From assembly GCA_949752735.1 (NCBI GenBank), contig OX457053.1, positions 3,736,166 to 3,800,165 on the forward strand: DNA of 64,000 nt. Direction: 5' to 3'. Below, piece by piece: positions 31,946 through 44,255 of the stretch. Within the stretch, counting starts at the first letter, position 1, and every line of letters begins with the position of its first letter. The notes below the pieces were generated by a model. It did not search any database and was not told where the DNA came from. It saw nothing but the letters and a program-made list of their open reading frames with translations. Position numbers and translations under genes: made by a program. This DNA is from Lumbricus terrestris (lineage: Eukaryota; Annelida; Clitellata; Crassiclitellata; Lumbricidae).

Positions 31946-33205
31946 GTGATACATTTAAGGAAACATTTAAGATGTCTTACGAGAATTGCAATGAGCATGA
32001 ACAGCAGTAGGCCTACAGGTGTCTGTTGCATCACATCACGACATGTGTGTAGGCTTATAGGCCTACTTTAATTAGTCCATGTGTAGGCCTATCCAGTGCC
32101 ATCAATAATTATTTTTCTTATCGAGCACGATCTTTACCACACCTGATTCTTCGAAATACACGACGGTGCTTCCTGCCGTCTTATAGAATAATTGTATAGA
32201 TCCTCTGGTAAAAACCGTTCTTGCCCGAGGTAGGCCTAGTCCAAACCACGGTCCACTGACTCAGAGTCACGTTAGGTACGCAACCATGCAGCCTTCTTCC
32301 TCTTTCCTCATAGACGCAATGCATCATATGCAACGCAGCTCGATCTTCCCGAAGCATCTAAAAACCAGACCAGATAATAATATAGGAAATAAAATTGTTC
32401 GGGCAAGGACCTATAGGCATGTTTTCGCACTCGTGTTGCAGTTTCAGATGTTACCCCACCCACGCTCCCTATTCCCTTACCCTGTGCAAACAGAACCATT
32501 AAGTCTAATTTATTAGGAGTAGGTAGGCTATACTAGTAATTTTTAATTGACTTCATTCGATTGCAAAAATTATATTCACGTCAGCTGTGGATTCCACAAA
32601 AGTTGGGCTGTCATCCGTAGACCATAAAGTTATCGTAGATCAGACGTTATGACCTACACGGGTGTTATGACGCAGCTGCAAGATTTAAAGACAGTTTCAC
32701 CATAGAGGCATAGACCTATCCGCCTATCGGGCCAGTATCGGCCCTATAGGCCCTTTGAGCGCTCGTAAATAAGCTGGTGTTTTTCGCTTATAGCCTAGCT
32801 TTACAGTTGCCATTTATGCTTTAACACTGCACTTCAACGACTGAAGGGATATAGACCACCGGCTGTAGGCCTAATTGCTGAAATTTAAATTATCATATCA
32901 CGAATCAAGAAGGCAGAATAATAGGCTACGACCAAATCGAGCGGATGTGCATTTGCATCATAGATTTTGGGAACTCAAAAATTGCACAGGGAAGAGTTCT
33001 TCTCGTTACTATTTTGCCATCGTAGGGATCTACTGATCTGTGTTTAATCTATTCCCTTCCGCTTGCCGGGGTTCAGTTTTCTTGGGGGAGTGGAACAAAC
33101 AGCGGTTTGAGCGGGCGACAACCGTTGAGACGGATATAGGGACGACACCCTTTCACCGGTCATTTTATCAGATGACATTTCCCACAAAAATATTCTGAAT
33201 ATCCC
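31946..33205. other. Intergenic, no gene recognised
   Basis: AT-rich and dense in TAGGCCTA words. The short ORF at 32286-32516 shows no family resemblance or codon signature. Nothing is supportable. Confidence 0.4.
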
Positions 33206-33487
33206 CAGTGGCGGGGCTGGGGGGCTAAGCCCCCCCCTACAAGAGGCTCAGCCCCCCCTAAAGAAAGGGCCATCCGAATTTTTACATTGAAATATCCACG
33301 ATTTTCGGTTGACGACTAAAAAAAAGGTCATCAGAAATTTTGGCGGCGAAAGTGGAAAATTTTCATGAGATTTCGGCCGGTCGATGACTAAAAAAAGAAG
33401 GTCGTCAGAAATTTTGACGGACGAAAATGTGAAATTTTCGCCGCGAGGCTTCAGCCCCCCCAAACTGAAATCCTGGCGCCGCCACTG
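33206..33487. mobile_element. hAT-type MITE (CAGTGGCG ends, 282 bp)
   Basis: Starts CAGTGGCGGGGCTGGGG and ends (reverse complement) CAGTGGCGGCGCCAGGA. The perfect 8-bp duplication AATATCCC flanks it. Contains two hairpin cores (TGACGAC-TAAAAAAAAG-GTCATCA near 33310, and another near 33384). Same family as 30513-30704. Confidence 0.93.
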
Positions 33488-35154
33488 AATATCCCAGTAG
33501 TAAATTCTTATTCAATTAGTGGATAACACTCTATTGCTGTGTAACGCTTTCGTCTCGAAATAATAGACATTCATGTAATGCGACCTACATGTATAGGCTA
33601 GATGTAAAAAAAGCTGTGAAAGTTTTCTGGGGATGTCATTCCTGGGAGGGAAAATTACCCCATCCTCGGAAGTTGCCTAAACTAAACGCTGTCTTCTGAT
33701 TGAGTAGGCCTAGGCCTAAGTTATAGCCTAGCGCTTTTTTCATATTTTTACCAGGCTGTTTTCTTCGTTACACAATAATATTATGTTGACCTAAGCATCA
33801 TATACCGGTATAGAATTATATAGAAGAAACCGTTGCCCAATGTTTTATAGAGAAAGGTCGTGCTTCAGAACCTGTTGTGCACTTTTACTATTCTATGGCT
33901 GGCAAACATGACTTGTTTTTAAGCCCGCCTTTTACATAGGGTAGGCCTATATAGCCTATACGTTCCTTCATTGTGCCGACTCTAAGGCCTTCAAGACTTT
34001 TGTATAGGCCTACAAGTTTGCAGCCACGCGTTTTGCGGAATGTTACGCCGGCAAATATGGTTGATTGAACACGGGGTCGCCAACAACAGCCAGAGGTCTA
34101 TGAAAAACAGCGATAGCCCAGTCCAAATACTTTACGAGCCAGGTCTAATGCATGCTTAGCCTAACTGGACTACGGTAAAACACGTGTGTTGAGTTACAGA
34201 CATGATTCAGACATGGCCCTGCGTTATCTAAGAGTGCGAACAAGCCGTGGATAAATTAATTGTCTGCTCTTACCTTCAATAGAATTTTCAATTAATATAA
34301 CGCTAGCAAAGTTTAATGTTACATAATCATAAGCCTATATGATTATAATGCCTAGCGTTATGACGAAAATGAAGCACAAAACTGACAACGTCAACAGACT
34401 CAACGTGACATTGTATATTATAACTGGATGATGGGGTTTAATGCAACGTAACATGGGATTTTACATAGGCTAACTCCTTAAGCCTAAGCCTAAGCCTATG
34501 CAACATGGGGTATATGCTACAATTATAGCAGAACAAGGGATATGACAAAACGTAGTGACATAATATGACTCACAAGACAATTATAGCTCAAATTGCCTGT
34601 AATTATGAGTACTAAACTTTCCTATACATCCCATTATTAAAACCTAATAACGTAGCCTACTCCGTGATGCCGACACGGTTGACAGAGCACGAATAAAAAT
34701 TCGTCCTTAGGCGATCGTTGTCAACAACTTCCAAGTGCGTTCACATTCATTGTTAACACTCTTCAGTTGACGGGGACCGGCTGCAGAGTGTTGACATCGC
34801 CACAGTTAGTGCAGAATGACTCGAAGGGTGTAGCATTACGCTAATAATTAGCCTGTTGAGTAGCACTTGAGTACTGAGGCCTTCGTACAATTCGGTTTAA
34901 CCTTGTCGTACTCGCTTCGCTGAACGACCAAACGTAATTGAACGACGCAATCCGATTTTAAATGCTTTGAATTTAATCCTATTTTAAATATTCGGAGTTC
35001 ACTTTATTCTCGCTACATTAAAGACACGCGAGAACTCCCATGAGGAGCACCTCTAATGTTTAACTTGAACTAGACGATCAATTTTGACCTTGGCGCATGC
35101 GAATAAACACTTCCGTGACTAGGAGGCGTTACGCATGCATCCGCGCAGACTTAC
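33488..35154. other. Intergenic, no gene recognised
   Basis: Mixed AT-rich sequence with frequent TAGGCCTA-type words. No ORF, TIR pair or RNA gene could be supported. Confidence 0.4.
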
Positions 35155-35295
35155 ATAGGGCCTAGGGCCTAACCAGGCCATGGAGCACTCACCTTGGAAC
35201 GCGAACAAAGCGGGTTCGAACCTCCCCTCCACTTGCTTTGAGAAGGTTTCCTTACATAAGGACCTTCAGCATGTTCCTCACTCACAATAATATAT
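35155..35295 (+). mobile_element. tRNA-derived SINE fragment
   Basis: A tRNA-like head with an A-box-like part near 'aaccaggccatggagcactc' and a B box (gggttcgaacc) about 40 bp later. A body resembling other SINEs follows. The tRNA fold is not complete, so this is not a functional tRNA gene. Confidence 0.5.
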
Positions 35296-35369
35296 TATTC
35301 CACGTGATTGAGTAATGCCTTGTCGATTCCTACAGGCGCTTAATGAATACCTAGTAGCCTAATAGTCAT

Positions 35370-35530
35370 GGTGCTGCTGGTGGTGGTGTTTTGGTGATAG
35401 TGGTGTTGGTGATGTTGGTTGTGCTATAGTTGTTGTTGTGATGGCGGTGGTGATGATGATGATGGTGGTGGTGGTGGTGGTGGCAGTGGCAGTGGCAGTT
35501 GCAGTGGTGACTCTGGTGGTGCTGCTTGAT
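35370..35530. repeat. (GGT)n/(GTGGCA)n simple repeat
   Basis: G/T-rich low-complexity tract: GTGGTGGTG and GATGATGATG runs followed by GTGGCAGTGGCAGTGGCAG. Confidence 0.85.
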
Positions 35531-36620
35531 GAATATGTCTCATTCCAGACAATTATACGCTTTTTATTAATGCGGCCCCGAGGTATTCATTATTTAACAT
35601 TGGAAAGGATACTTGTGATAATAAGCAATAAAAGCTCTGTCGCGGTGTAGGTCTAGCATCAAACACATTTCGCTATGATACCTTAACGGTTGTCCTGCTG
35701 TGCGGGGCATTCGTATCACTGTATCAGTGTCTGCAGACGCATGCATAGCGAGGACATCCAAGTCGATTGCGCACGCGCAGGTCATATATGCAGGGCTGAT
35801 CATCAGACACGCGCAATCTGTAGGAGGAGAAAGAGTAGGAGGAGGAGGATCAGAACGTTAGCATTTCTTATAGCAACAGCTCAAGGCCTGACGGCCTATT
35901 TCCCTATCGGCCTACGGCCAGCGGAGTCTGGGTTATTGTCTGTAGGCCTATAGGTGAAATGACATATTGCCATATAGGACGCGCTTTGGACGGTCATAGA
36001 AAATTGTGCAAAAGCGTGTTGTCGTTGGTTTTTGTCAGCAGACAATGCCGCTGAAAAATATCATAACTCTCGTTCAGTCAGCCGTGCATCTGCCTCTGTA
36101 GGGCATATACCAAACGGAGTGGCTGGTATCAGAGCTTGGGGTGAACGGGGCTCACGTGTAGGGAAGCGCTGAAGAAGTCTATCGGAGGACCGTTGCTGAT
36201 GCGATAAAGCTGGAGTTGATGTACACTTCATCAGAGAAGCTCAACCGGGAAGTTATGCGACAACATAGTGCTGTGATGTGCTGAAACTTGCGGCAGAGAC
36301 GTGGAATCAATAAGGGAGTATCGTGGTAACTGTGTTTTATCCTAGAATGTCGTGGTAGTGGCGGTGCATGGTGGCCGTGGTGAGCGAGAGTTAACGCACA
36401 GTCCGGAATAGAGTTACCCTAATTCGTGCGGAGATATTGCATGATTCTTTTCGAAGCGTTGAAATAACTGGTAAATATAGCTTCCGTGTTGTAGTAACTC
36501 GACTGAAAACCTGAAGTACCATCAAGTTTAGATTGACCTGCGGCTGAATCGCCTTATAGAAGAAATTCTTGCCTACGGACTGTGCAATACACTTATTATT
36601 ATCTTCATAGCAGCAATAAA
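35531..36620. other. Upstream region of the LRR gene
   Basis: About 1.1 kb with no recognisable coding exon. It should contain the promoter and 5' UTR of the LRR protein. I cannot place a transcription start site. Confidence 0.35.
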
Positions 36621-39600
36621 ATGGCGGACACTACAGAAAAGATTAAGACGTTCATCACCCTGGTGCTGTTCATTGCGATGAGACTTGAAGGAGTTGCTGG
36701 GCAGACGTGTCCAGTGACAGACTCGAGATGCGGTTGCGTGAATTCCGATTTCATCCTGTACGATATCAAATGCGTAGGACTCGGCAACCAGCCACGTGTC
36801 CTACCGTTTCTAGAGTCCGACGATACCTACGGCAGTCTCACGATCGGCACCGACACAACGATCATGGAGGTTCAGGAGAACGCGTTCGCCAACATCCGGG
36901 TTCGAAACCTCGTCTTGTCCAACCTGCAGATCAAGACCATTGCTGAGATGGCGTTTCGCGGACGCGTGGCAACCGTCCTTCAGTCGCTGAACCTGGACGG
37001 TAACGATATTACCGAGGTCCCACCCGGCATCTTCCAGAACCTAACGAACCTTAACTTCCTCTCGTTGACGAGCAACAAGATTACGGCTCTCAGTCCGGAC
37101 ACGTTCCTAAGTCTACCGAGTCTGGCGACCGTCTATTTGTACCTTAACGAGCTGTCGTTTCTACCAGATGGACTGTTCAGAGATTGCACATCTCTGAACA
37201 CGTTACTTCTCTACGGGAACAAACTGTCTATGCTGTCCACAATGTCCTTCGGTCGGCTGTCCGCTTTACAGGATCTGCAACTTCAGGACAATCGTATCGA
37301 CAATATTGAGTCAGGTACGTTTCAGCTTCTGTCCAGCCTGGTCACGCTTAACCTAAAGAACAATGCCATACAGACAGTGAACGCATGGATATTCGTCGGG
37401 CTGCAGAATCTGGCCAGTCTAGATCTGTCAAATAATAACATCTCTGTGATTCCCGTTGACACCTTTCAGCAGCTGCAATCGTTGAAGACTCTCAATCTGG
37501 CAAACAATCTGATCGACACGATTGACGTTGGGACCTTCTGGAACCTCTTGAACCTCGAGAATCTACTCGATCTTTCTGGAAACTCTATAAGGTCGTTACC
37601 CGATTACGTGTTCTCGAATCTGGCGAAGTTGCAGAGGCTTTACCTCAACATGAACGACATCCACGTCATCAACGCGACGAACTTCTACGGCCTCGGAAGA
37701 CTTTCCTACATACAGCTGAACAACAACTCCGTTCAGGAACTTCCGGTTGACCTCTTCCGGAACATGGTGAACCTGACCTGGATCGACCTCTCAGGAAACT
37801 CCATTCACAGCATCGTTCCAGGAACGTTCGACAACTGCACGAAACTGACCAACATCTATCTGCGCGATAACCAGCTGGACATGGTCAGTTCGAACACTTT
37901 TTCCGGACTTCCCCTCCTACAACAACTCTATCTCGACCACAATGACATTTCCTATCTGGAAGGCGGAGCGTTCTCCAATCTTCCTAAGATAACCTACATC
38001 GATCTGAGTTTCAACAACATCACAGAACTGGACGAGAATTCATTCGTCGATTGTACGTTTCTTAAAACGCTTTCTCTGGACAATAATCATCTGACCAATG
38101 TACCCGTGAACACTCTGAACAGTCTTCCAAATCTGTACACGCTCTCACTGAAATGGAACATGATCACCAGCATTGTTGACAACACGTTCTCCGGCGTGCG
38201 AAGCCTGAAGCGACTCGAACTGGGGTATAATTCGTTGCAGCACCTGGAGACGAATACCTTTGCCGGGTTGATGAATCTGACAACGCTACTGCTTCAGAAC
38301 AACAGCATCTGCTACATACAGCCAGGTCTCTTCGACTCCTTCCTGAACGGTTCGCTGGGAATGCTGGATCTCAGCGCCAACTGCATTGCCAATATCAGCG
38401 GTTCACTCTTCGCCAACCTTGGAAAGCTGACGAGCCTCAACCTTGCCGGAAACAATCTGACGGTGCTACCGGACGATGCGTTTGAGGGACTGAAATCTGT
38501 CAGCGATATCGAACTGGATCTCAACGCGATTTCAGATATCGATCTGTTCAGCTTTCGCGGCCTAAACGCTCTTAGAAAACTGTCGTTGTTCGGTAATCTG
38601 ATAAAGCCTGAATTGTTGATCTCCATATCCAACCTTCCGCAACTGCAGACGCTGCAGCTGGGCCAGAATCTTATCGACTATCTACCGATGTATTCTTTCG
38701 TCAACTGTACCAGCCTGTCGGAGCTGGGTCTGAGAAACAACAGCTTGAGAAGAATCGGCGAAATCGACTCTGTGAATAAAGTCGTAGCAACGCTCGACTT
38801 GGGGCTGAACCGATTGAACAGCAGCGATGGTATCAACGATCTTGCCCAGTTCACGAGTCTTCGCAAACTCAAGCTGGACGGAAACTCCATCAACGATTCG
38901 CTTCTGGAAAACTTGACCGTTATCTTCCAACAGAACGCGATGATCACCGAACTTGATCTCTCCAGCAACAACTTTTCATCATCCATCTTTTCAGTCATAG
39001 AAAACCTAACGTCGCTCGCTACTCTCCGCCTTGACAACAACCGAATCGAAAGCCTCGACCAGGGATCGCTCGGTTCGCTGGCGAATAGCATCACGTTTCT
39101 ATCGGCCAGCAACAATCTACTGACCGGGATGAGCCTCTCACCGCTGGCAAACTTCACGGCCTTGAACTACCTGAACCTTGACGGAAATCTGATCGATAGC
39201 ATTCCGAGCGGTTTGTTTCGAAACCTTTTCAACCTGGGAACACTGTCCATGAACAAGAACCTTCTACGGGAAATACGAAACGACACGTTCGGACAGTTGA
39301 CGAGCACCATATCGGAGATCTACCTTGCGGACAACCAGATCGAAAAGGTTGAGACTGGTGCCCTGTTGGCGATCACGGGAATCGAGCAGCTCGACCTTTC
39401 CGGAAACCGCCTGACGACCATCACACTCCCGGAGTCGATGCCCTCCCTGCTGAATCTCTATCTCGCTCGTAACAACCTGAACAACTTCCCGCTTGGTCTG
39501 CGCTACTTCCGTCTCCTCAACTCCATGGATCTCTCGCAGAACCGCATCCGCGTTCTTCCACCGATCGCCGTCTTCAGCACGGTCCAGATGCGTCTGCTGG

Positions 39601-40577
39601 ACTTCTCCAACAACATGCTGGAAAACATCGACTCCATGACCTACGTGGGGGTCATAGACCGGCTGAACTTCAGCGGAAACTTCCTCAGCGACGTCCAAAC
39701 GTTGATCTTCCAAAGAGTGACCTCGGTCAACCGGGTCGATTTCTCACGGAATCAATTCCAGCGCGTACCATCTCCTCTCAGCGCGTCGCACGCCACCGCC
39801 ACGGTCGTCGACCTCTCGCTGGACTCCAACCAGATCACAAACCTCAGCGACTGGACCGGAAACGGATCGCTGCACTCGCGGATGATGCGATTATCCTTGA
39901 GGGGAAACATGATCGCAGCCATTCCGAGGACCGTCATCGAGTCCTTGAATTCGTCGTTGGTCGAACTGGACGTTCGTCATAACCAGCTGGTCAGTCTGGA
40001 CGAGGAGACGTTTGCCAACGCTGACCACCTGATGAGACTGGACCTTGCGGGAAATCCTCTACGCTGCGACTGTCCGCTTGGTTGGCTGCGACGGCTCCAG
40101 CTGACCGTGGACGTTGGACCGGCCACCTGCGTCACGCCTGATCGATTGCAAGGACACCTTGCCGTCTGCTACGACATTTCTACCTGCGATGGCATCGACC
40201 CAGCGCTGAAGACCATCAACTTAAACGACACGTGCTACTTCTGGAGTACACCCTCAATCCCTTCAACGCTTCCCACGACAACACCTGGCGTTTCCACAAT
40301 GACGAATGCTACATGGAGCACCATGTTGTCTGTCCTTTCCACCTCTGGCCCAACGGACGTCCTTAGTGCCACTCCTATGGTCGGAGAGTCCCTTCATTAC
40401 AACAGAGAGGGTCTCATCGCGGGTCTCGTGTGCGGAGGCTTTGCACTCCTCGTAATTGCAGGATGCGCTGCCTACTGGATCAGGCATCAGAGGGCGAAGA
40501 AGGCACGCATGCAACAGGTCTCGACCATCTCCGATGGCTCGATGGTCTACAATAATCCGGGATTCTCCAAGATTTAA
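36621..40577 (+). CDS. Large leucine-rich-repeat type I membrane protein (chaoptin-like)
   Basis: A single open frame of 1318 residues without introns. I start at the second in-frame ATG (36621) because it places a signal peptide right at the N-terminus (KIKTFITLVLFIAMRLEGVAG, cleavage predicted near residue 27); the upstream ATG at 36582 would add 13 residues. An N-terminal Cys cap follows (C30, C37, C39, C49), then roughly 40-46 LRRs of about 24 residues (pattern L..L.L..N.I..I....F..L) up to about residue 1150. The C-terminal cap is NPLRCDCPLGWLRRL. A Ser/Thr-rich stalk follows, then a transmembrane helix at about 1264-1287 (GLIAGLVCGGFALLVIAG) and a 31-residue basic cytoplasmic tail with VYNNPGF. 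There is no TIR or kinase domain, so it is not a Toll-like receptor. The nearest known architecture is chaoptin or other LRR adhesion proteins; ligand and role are unknown. Many N-x-S/T sites fit an extracellular domain. Confidence 0.9.
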   Translation: MADTTEKIKTFITLVLFIAMRLEGVAGQTCPVTDSRCGCVNSDFILYDIKCVGLGNQPRVLPFLESDDTYGSLTIGTDTTIMEVQENAFANIRVRNLVLSNLQIKTIAEMAFRGRVATVLQSLNLDGNDITEVPPGIFQNLTNLNFLSLTSNKITALSPDTFLSLPSLATVYLYLNELSFLPDGLFRDCTSLNTLLLYGNKLSMLSTMSFGRLSALQDLQLQDNRIDNIESGTFQLLSSLVTLNLKNNAIQTVNAWIFVGLQNLASLDLSNNNISVIPVDTFQQLQSLKTLNLANNLIDTIDVGTFWNLLNLENLLDLSGNSIRSLPDYVFSNLAKLQRLYLNMNDIHVINATNFYGLGRLSYIQLNNNSVQELPVDLFRNMVNLTWIDLSGNSIHSIVPGTFDNCTKLTNIYLRDNQLDMVSSNTFSGLPLLQQLYLDHNDISYLEGGAFSNLPKITYIDLSFNNITELDENSFVDCTFLKTLSLDNNHLTNVPVNTLNSLPNLYTLSLKWNMITSIVDNTFSGVRSLKRLELGYNSLQHLETNTFAGLMNLTTLLLQNNSICYIQPGLFDSFLNGSLGMLDLSANCIANISGSLFANLGKLTSLNLAGNNLTVLPDDAFEGLKSVSDIELDLNAISDIDLFSFRGLNALRKLSLFGNLIKPELLISISNLPQLQTLQLGQNLIDYLPMYSFVNCTSLSELGLRNNSLRRIGEIDSVNKVVATLDLGLNRLNSSDGINDLAQFTSLRKLKLDGNSINDSLLENLTVIFQQNAMITELDLSSNNFSSSIFSVIENLTSLATLRLDNNRIESLDQGSLGSLANSITFLSASNNLLTGMSLSPLANFTALNYLNLDGNLIDSIPSGLFRNLFNLGTLSMNKNLLREIRNDTFGQLTSTISEIYLADNQIEKVETGALLAITGIEQLDLSGNRLTTITLPESMPSLLNLYLARNNLNNFPLGLRYFRLLNSMDLSQNRIRVLPPIAVFSTVQMRLLDFSNNMLENIDSMTYVGVIDRLNFSGNFLSDVQTLIFQRVTSVNRVDFSRNQFQRVPSPLSASHATATVVDLSLDSNQITNLSDWTGNGSLHSRMMRLSLRGNMIAAIPRTVIESLNSSLVELDVRHNQLVSLDEETFANADHLMRLDLAGNPLRCDCPLGWLRRLQLTVDVGPATCVTPDRLQGHLAVCYDISTCDGIDPALKTINLNDTCYFWSTPSIPSTLPTTTPGVSTMTNATWSTMLSVLSTSGPTDVLSATPMVGESLHYNREGLIAGLVCGGFALLVIAGCAAYWIRHQRAKKARMQQVSTISDGSMVYNNPGFSKI

Positions 40578-43249
40578 CCAGGTTATCCAATGACTCAATC
40601 GCACTCCGGTCATTGGAAAGCTGCGACGTATGACGACTGTTACAGTGGATGAGCAGGAGCGACATGTCCGGTGAAATTGGGAGGTGTTTTGAACTATGGT
40701 GGGACAGGAACGGTCAATGAGTATAGGAGTGAAATAGGTAAATAGCATAACTTAACAATGGTTTCAAGTGTTTGTGAAGACTACAGTTTGTGCTAGAGCC
40801 ACTGCAAATTCACATGGAACGCCCAACAGTCCATTTCCCATAGCATCTTGCTAAAAGCCGTGACAATAGCGGCGCTCTCTGATATAGCACTGTCATAAGC
40901 TACAAGCCATTTCGCCAGCCTACAACTCGTGCGCTGAAAAATTTCTTGCCTAATGCTCCGTTTCGTTCCTTAAATCATATATACCTGTGTCCTCGACTTG
41001 CTTTTTATGGTGCTAATTCAAAAACGCCTCTCTAACTTAGTGCTTCCTTTCCATTCCTGTAGGCTTCGAACGGGGTGGGGAGAGCTGTCGTGAACCTCGG
41101 TGGCAGTGACCTGTGTTCATAGGTAATTTCTCAACTACTGGGAAAGGAAAGGGGCGATTGGTGGGAAGTTTTATGAATTGGGGAAGGTGCATCTTCATTG
41201 GCAGAGAAATTGAGAGAATCAGAACAGAACCAGTGAACGGCTGAGTTCTTCGTATCACATCCTATATTATTTCCACTTACTATCCCTCTCTGAACTACGG
41301 TAGGCCATATTTCATTGGGATGGCACAACTACAGCTTCATCATCTCTTAAGTAAACGTTGTCTCACCCAGTGTGCAGCTGAGATATGTGGGCCTGTACGT
41401 TGAATAGACCTATAAGCCTACTTTTAAACGCGTCAAACGCTTCCAACAATAATAGGCTTATTGACTTCTCCACGGCCACGGAGTTAATAAAATTTCTGGA
41501 AGATGGTTCGGCAATTGAAGCAACTGCGTGACTGGAGTGACTCGAAACTCAAGGATGTCTGACTTTCTGTGACCATCTTGTTCCAGTACTTTTTAGGTTG
41601 TAGGCTACCAGAAATTGGAACCGGACAACATGATATTATTAAACGCAAGGACGTGCCTTCCAGTCTAGAAGAAGAAAGAAAATAGAGGCCTAACTCTCGA
41701 CCTCAAGCAGCACAAAGACTTAAACAATCTAAATAGACAATGCGTGTCTAAAACGTTCGTGCATTAATAATAATATAATACAATTGTGCAATTGTGTACC
41801 GGCTTGTGTAAAACGGTTTAAATGTATGTGATTGGGCCCGGCGCATGGCTTTCACGTGGCGCTTTTGAGGTTTGGAGTTCAAGATCACTTTGAAAACATT
41901 ACACCAAGGGTTCCTTATAGGCCGCACCGCTATAACGCGAATCAGGTTATGAGCTAAAGGTCAGTGATAACAAAGGCTGACTAACTTACAGCTTTACACT
42001 GGAAAAGTTAGCAGTTTGATGTTTCTGAGTCGTTAGACAATGTAGCACACTGCAGACATTTTCATATCGAACTTTTATTTTTCTTTATTCCAATTTTTTG
42101 GATCAATATCTGCGACGATTAGAAGACGCATAGTCTACATGACGGTGTCACGACAACTTGCAACTGTTGCAACTTGCCGTCTAGTTTTATATGTTTAAGA
42201 TAAAAACCTGAATGCATCGTTTTTTTAAATAGTGTAAACTGTCTTTTTGCTAATTCTGTAAATGAAATGAAAGCAACAGATTCGATAAAGTACTTCAAAA
42301 GTGTCTTCCTTTAACGGTGCTATACAGGTTCCTGTAATTAAATTACATAATTTTCTCATTACTTAACATTCCACTTGTGTATACGGTATACTGTTGTATA
42401 TAGGCTACATTAGAATTGTATATCGCATTACGCTGTTGTGCTAATCTCTCATGCTTAATCAATAATCACTTAATGACGATCATGATGTACTGAAAGTGAC
42501 CTGGAAGCCAATGCAGCTCGTCGTTTAAACGTTTAAGATGCTCTTTATTATTGTATAGTGTTGGTACACTGCAAACCGGTATTTCTCGAAGAAACTGTAT
42601 ATGCTTAGGACGTGTGTTTTGTGTGTGAGTGTGCATGTGTGGGTGTGTGTATATTGTATTGCATTGTATTGTATTGTATTGTATTGGCTTGTATTGTGTT
42701 GCATTGAATCTGACCATTTATAAAGGACTTCTCGCAGCAAGATAAGCAACTGTGTATATTATATGCAGTACGTTTAAAAATCACACTTTACGAGCATAAT
42801 AGCCTATAGTTAACAGTTAGGCCTATGTGTCTGGACTTATTGTTTGATGATATTAAAGGGTGTTATCATAACAACTTTGTACAATAGCCTGCTGAATTAT
42901 ACGTCTAGGGCCATATTTCTTCGATGTTCAAAAGCTTGATCATAACAACTTTGAATTCACCTAATGCTCAAAATGAATGTTTGGACATATAAAATTATGA
43001 TTGCTATTTTAAAAGCACATAATTTAGTTTCAGTTGACTTGACTTTACAACTCTAGACGAGAAGGTCTAGGCTTGGCTTGCTGAAGACATAAAGAAATTC
43101 ACAAACAGAATGAAAAGGTGTCCAAAGAAAGGCCAAGCCCATGAAGTACAGAGTACAATGAAGAAGATAATAAAAGAGCAGTTCAATCAACTATAACCTG
43201 ACAGGCAGCCAAGGGTATGCAGTGAAAACAACTTTATTTCTTAGCCAGG
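40578..43249. other. Region downstream of the LRR gene, no gene recognised
   Basis: Includes the LRR gene's presumed 3' UTR and AT-rich DNA. A (GTATT)n run (about 42650-42705) beside a GTGTGTGT tract is simple repeat. No coding or RNA feature is supportable. Confidence 0.4.
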
Positions 43250-43476
43250 GCATGATGATACATTAAGAGGGTGTGTGGTCACTTTCTAGTCCTCTCCCTC
43301 ACCGTAACATCTTCCCACCGACAGTGTACGGTCAGCTTACTCATTATAGCTGAGTTGATCAGAGGGAATGGCAGGTGTGGCAGAAATCTTGAGACAATTT
43401 CTTTCCCAGTATGGATTTGAATCCCCAGCATTTCGATTGAGAGCCCATCACGCTAGCCACTACGCCATCTCGCAAC
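43250..43476 (-). mobile_element. tRNA-derived SINE
   Basis: On the minus strand a tRNA-like head is visible: A box TGGCGTAGTGGCTAGCGTG and B box GGGGATTCAAATCC, about 30 bp apart. A roughly 160-bp non-tRNA body follows. This differs in sequence from the SINE at 55397-55625. Confidence 0.6.
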
Positions 43477-43994
43477 CCAAAGACGATTATGAAGAACTAT
43501 GCAATCATTGGTAGGCCCTACTTTATATTAATTCGCAATTATAGCAGATGCAAACAGTGATGCAAAGATACCGGGTACTCATTAATTTTATGCGTAGAGA
43601 ATACATAGTTCACAATCATAATTATATATGACGATAAATGTTATAGCCTTATATTGTAATTCTAACACACCGCACATCGTAGGATAAAAGGCATAGGCCT
43701 ATATTTATTATTATGGCCTGCAACTTAGGCTGCAAGCATATTTGCATGCAGTGCTTTTGTATAAAAAATTCGTGAACTAAAAAATGAAATTACTTGTAAA
43801 AAGGAACTAGCCTACTGCCGAAAAAACGTGACGGTGCATTTCGTCATGAAAAAGCTTTTCTTACATGTATGCACATTGCGCATGAAGATAGCCTACGATC
43901 CTGTGTAGGCTAGCCTTAGTGCAAATACAACTAGATGCAAACATGCATAGGCCTACATGAATAGCCTAGATAAATTCATATTAATATAATTATA

Positions 43995-43997
<3 letters not shown>

Positions 43998-44061
<64 letters not shown>

Positions 44062-44107
44062 CATCATCATCATTATTATTTTTTAGTATTATCATTGTAT
44101 TATCATT

Positions 44108-44189
<82 letters not shown>

Positions 44190-44255
44190 AATCATCATCA
44201 TCATCATCATTATCATCGTCGTCATCATCATCAACATCATTATTATTATTTAGCA
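43998..44255. repeat. (ATT)n and (ATC)n microsatellites
   Basis: Two long ATT tracts (about 43998-44060 and 44110-44158), each passing into ATC tracts, then an AAC/AAT tail to about 44285. Low-complexity frames on both strands are artefacts. Confidence 0.95.

Noticed and set aside
36582..36620. Upstream in-frame ATG for the LRR protein
   Set aside because: It would put 13 residues before the signal peptide. The second ATG gives a standard N-terminus.
38312..39713. Long antisense open frames inside the LRR gene
   Set aside because: Shadows of the regular LRR codon pattern on the opposite strand.
43400..43477. Functional tRNA gene on the minus strand
   Set aside because: A and B boxes are present, but the acceptor stem does not pair and a SINE body follows.
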